This document shows, one piece after another, positions 61,616-64,000 of a stretch of DNA of 64,000 nt. The notes beneath the pieces are model-generated. The model was not told where the DNA came from, searched no databases, and saw nothing but the letters and a program-made list of their open reading frames with translations. A program made the position numbers and the translations under genes. The stretch's first letter is position 1, and each line of letters opens with the position of its first letter. Origin of the DNA: Spirodela intermedia (taxonomy: Eukaryota; Streptophyta; Magnoliopsida; Alismatales; Araceae); NCBI GenBank assembly GCA_902729315.2, contig LR746272.1, positions 4,206,037-4,270,036 on the forward strand. Reading direction: 5' to 3'.

Positions 61616-62908
61616 TTTCAATTTATGATGTGGTTAATGTTGCATTGAGATGGAAGGGAAACTTTCACAAAAGCTATTATAAAGAAAGAAATTCAATCAA
61701 AAGTTTTTTAATCAACGCCTCAATCTCCATAGATGCATGATTAAATAGGTGTTCTATTGGGCTATTAGTGCTAAAATTGTACTTTATATTTTTTCAGATA
61801 CAATAATCTCCTCAAGTTCGTACTCTATGATCATGATTTAAGTACCTCATCAACCTTGTAAAAGTTGAGATTCTTTTTGAAAACTTAGATACTCTTCTAA
61901 ATCTTGAATCTCAATATTAATAAAGTGTCTCAATGCAACTCTATGAACATATTAAATCTCAACAATCACATCCTAAGGATGAAGTTAGTGTTGATCAGTT
62001 AGAACATGAGAAGTAGAAGTTAGCCCCTATATCTCAATGTGTAACTTTATACATATGTTTTTCTCTTTTGTCACTATATCATTGCTCATTATGATAAAGT
62101 AACTCTTAGTTATTGTTAGAGTTAGTTATAACTCAATACATATTTTGTCATAAAGTTGTGTCTTACCCTGTGGTTGACAAGACTAATGACTGAACTCAAT
62201 GTGATAACTGATGTAAAGTCAAATTCAATAATCAATTCCTTTTGTGTTTTTCTTACACTTTCATGCCCTTGATCGTTATCTTCCTCTTGTTAGTCCCCCT
62301 CATAAACTAAAAAAATCTATCATTTCTACTTACAACGATGTCTTAGTACATATTTCTTTACATAATTCCTTCACCCTTCACATTTACAACATTAGTTATG
62401 CTATCATTGTTTTTCTTTTACTCTACTCGAAAGATGAAGACAAAACTCTTGCTGGTAAACTCTAACTATTTGTAGTCATAAAAAATGAGCCTCTAAATAT
62501 TCTTTTATCTATGTTCTTATATGGATGAGGCTGTGCAAATTCTCCTTGCCTTCATTGTTAGTTCCTTTGAGGGTCTACGATGCCCTTAGAACCTCCCGAC
62601 CAAATTGAGGTGGGGAGGCCCAGTGAGATGCACGTGGAGAGAAGAAGGCATGCATCTCAATGCACAATAATTGTGTGGACACAACATGGGAACATACAGA
62701 AAAATAGAAGAAACCTAATGGAGTAAGTTTCTCAAATCTAGAATGACCCCCACAGATCTGCAAGAGATCCAAGACAAATAGAGAAATGTGTCTATACGAG
62801 GAAAGGGGTGGAATGAAGGAAGGTAAAAAAGGAGAAGGTTATCTAGACCTCTCCCTTGATAAAATGGGGGGTACTCTTCCCTTCAGAAGAGAGATTGAAA
62901 AGAGAGAA

Positions 62909-62909
<1 letters not shown>

Positions 62910-62951
<42 letters not shown>
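62910..62951. repeat. (GA)n microsatellite
   Basis: A GA dinucleotide run of about 40 bp sits within a longer GA-rich purine tract in the gene-poor region. Confidence 0.9.
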
Positions 62952-62952
<1 letters not shown>

Positions 62953-63304
62953 TATAGAGCTAGAGAGTGTTGGGTCTCAACTATAGGAGAGAGGAAGCTC
63001 TAGAGTGAGCATGGGGAGTGCTCTAAGGGAGCTGAGGTTGTTGCAATGTGTCAGCAACAAGGAGTTGGTAGAGAGTTGGAAGCTAGAAAAGGAGAAGAGT
63101 TGACATGTTGGGCTCTTCTCCTCTCCCACTATATGACTTTTTTGAGGTAATGTGAGTCATTTTAGTGTTCCACTATCACAGTAGGATCTCGAGTTCTAGA
63201 GGTGACATGGAGGCTGCTCGACATTAACGGAGCATTGGTTAAAGCTGGTCTCAGGTAGTTAAATACAAAATTGAATGATCCACCCATGACAAGGATTGAA
63301 AGAC

Positions 63305-63357
63305 TATGCTTATTAAGTATTGTCAACCCTAGGGTTTGACAATACTCAATAAGCATA
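63305..63357. repeat. near-perfect inverted repeat (hairpin) with 26-27 bp arms
   Basis: The left arm (63305-63330) and right arm (63331-63357) are reverse complements apart from one mismatch and one extra base. The centre is accctagggtt with no loop. Transcribed from either strand it would form a long stem. No target or host gene is visible. Confidence 0.85.
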
Positions 63358-63914
63358 ATATTTTTACCTCTAAAGTTATTTCCTTCAATCTCTTGGTAAA
63401 CATATTTTTCATGATATTCTTAGATATTTCAAGTAAGAATATAGATAAAAACTAGAAGTCACACATGTACTAGACCATAATTCCTTTATTCTTGATGTTG
63501 ACAAACTTGAGATAAAGATTGTCAAACCTAACCAACTCAAAGCATTTCAATAATTATGCCTTAAGATTATGTCAATCCTTGAATGGGTGATGGTAGTTGA
63601 TCTAGTGGAACCACACTAGTGCATCTCCTTTGAAGCTCATCATTGTTGATGACATCTTTTCATGATCATTCACTTAATTCATGATGAAGTAAAGATTTAT
63701 CTAAAATAAATAATCATCAAAGCTCTTTCCATAATAGACCAAAATATCTCACTAGTAAGTGTTTACTATCATAGATTAATAATGGTTTAAAGTATTCATT
63801 TTATGAACTAATTTATGATAACTATACACTTATTTACATTAAATAGAGATAATGAGTTTTTATGTGACTAATGTGAATTTTTAGATAATAATGTGATGTT
63901 ATATGAGTTTTACA

Positions 63915-64000
63915 TATTAGAGGAGCCACAACTTGGGCTTAAGTGGTTAAGGAACCCATGTAGAGCACATATGCATCACTCATCTTCCATGTCATTGAAG
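63915..64000 (-). repeat. dispersed repeat family copy 4 (inverted, cut by the window edge)
   Basis: On the minus strand it reads gtgatgcatatgtgctc, acatgggttccttaaccac, then ttaagcccaagttgtggctc. It matches the centre of copies 1-3. On the plus strand this is gggcttaagtggttaagga, which looks tRNA-like. The remainder lies outside the window. Confidence 0.65.

Larger units (their letters stand above)
52150..64000. other. gene-poor AT-rich region with degenerate mobile DNA
   Basis: No intact gene is recognisable in this 11.8-kb stretch. Open frames are short and match no family except the reverse-transcriptase remnant near 61.1-61.6 kb. Composition alternates between AT-rich blocks, CT-rich blocks (59690-60860, including a (CT)n near 59849-59873) and GA-rich blocks (56820-56945 and 62890-62951). 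A dispersed repeat occurs four times (listed separately). An isolated gttcgaatc (54611-54619) resembles a pol III box B, but I found no convincing box A at the right distance. Confidence 0.6.

Noticed and set aside
1-64000. CRISPR array, bacterial operon, or phage/viral gene cluster
   Set aside because: No short regularly spaced repeats with unique spacers, no ribosome-binding-site-led operons and no viral structural genes are present; the window is plant nuclear DNA.

Overview
The window is nuclear DNA from a flowering plant. Its genes have many short exons with GT..AG introns, plant-specific families (MIKC* MADS, chloroplast PPR-DYW, CSI1, HIPP, a thylakoid-lumen FKBP), abundant (GA/CT)n microsatellites, and long AT-rich stretches with decayed transposon sequence. 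Two coding blocks (OTP85-like and the 3' half of CSI1) are very GC-rich, which hints at a monocot or early-diverging lineage, but I cannot name the species. Family and Arabidopsis comparisons are from memory; exon models were built by hand from splice sites, reading phase and family similarity.

Layout: 1-2904 is AT-rich intergenic DNA. 2905-5102 (-) is an 11-exon MIKC*-type MADS-box gene. It sits head to head with 5775-8208 (+), a lumenal FKBP16-2/PnsL4 immunophilin gene, across a 672-bp shared promoter. 9336-9951 (-) is a heavy-metal-associated isoprenylated protein (HIPP23-like) with an apparent one-base frameshift. 11417-18002 (-) is a 10-exon GPI-anchored aspartic-proteinase-like gene whose two active-site triplets are altered (DAG and DCG). 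20273-29778 (-) is the giant CSI1/POM2 gene, about 2149 codons of ARM repeats plus a C2 domain. 33354-39149 (+) is TSR3, the 18S rRNA aminocarboxypropyltransferase. 41166-45832 (+) is a SAP/RRM acinus-like splicing factor. 46392-48254 (-) is a single-exon OTP85-like PPR-DYW editing factor. 49024-51480 (-) is a TXNDC9/phosducin-like thioredoxin-fold gene. From about 51.5 kb to the end I find no functional gene: only microsatellites, a dispersed repeat family with four copies, a wrecked Ty3/gypsy reverse transcriptase and a strong hairpin.

The genes do not form one pathway, but the order is informative. FKBP16-2, HIPP and SAP/acinus-like genes correspond to near neighbours at the end of Arabidopsis chromosome 4, and TSR3 and the aspartic-proteinase-like gene to adjacent genes on chromosome 5, so the block looks like a mosaic of ancient microsynteny. 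Two genes (PnsL4 and OTP85) both serve the chloroplast NDH complex.

I found no evidence of a wholly new biological system. The observations most worth following are the changed catalytic triads, an AUG-less CSI1 N-terminus in a good CUG context, a GA splice donor and an exitron-like intron in TSR3, the HIPP frameshift, a 55-base C homopolymer in MADS intron 1, the intragenic GC shift in CSI1, and the uncharacterised repeat family.
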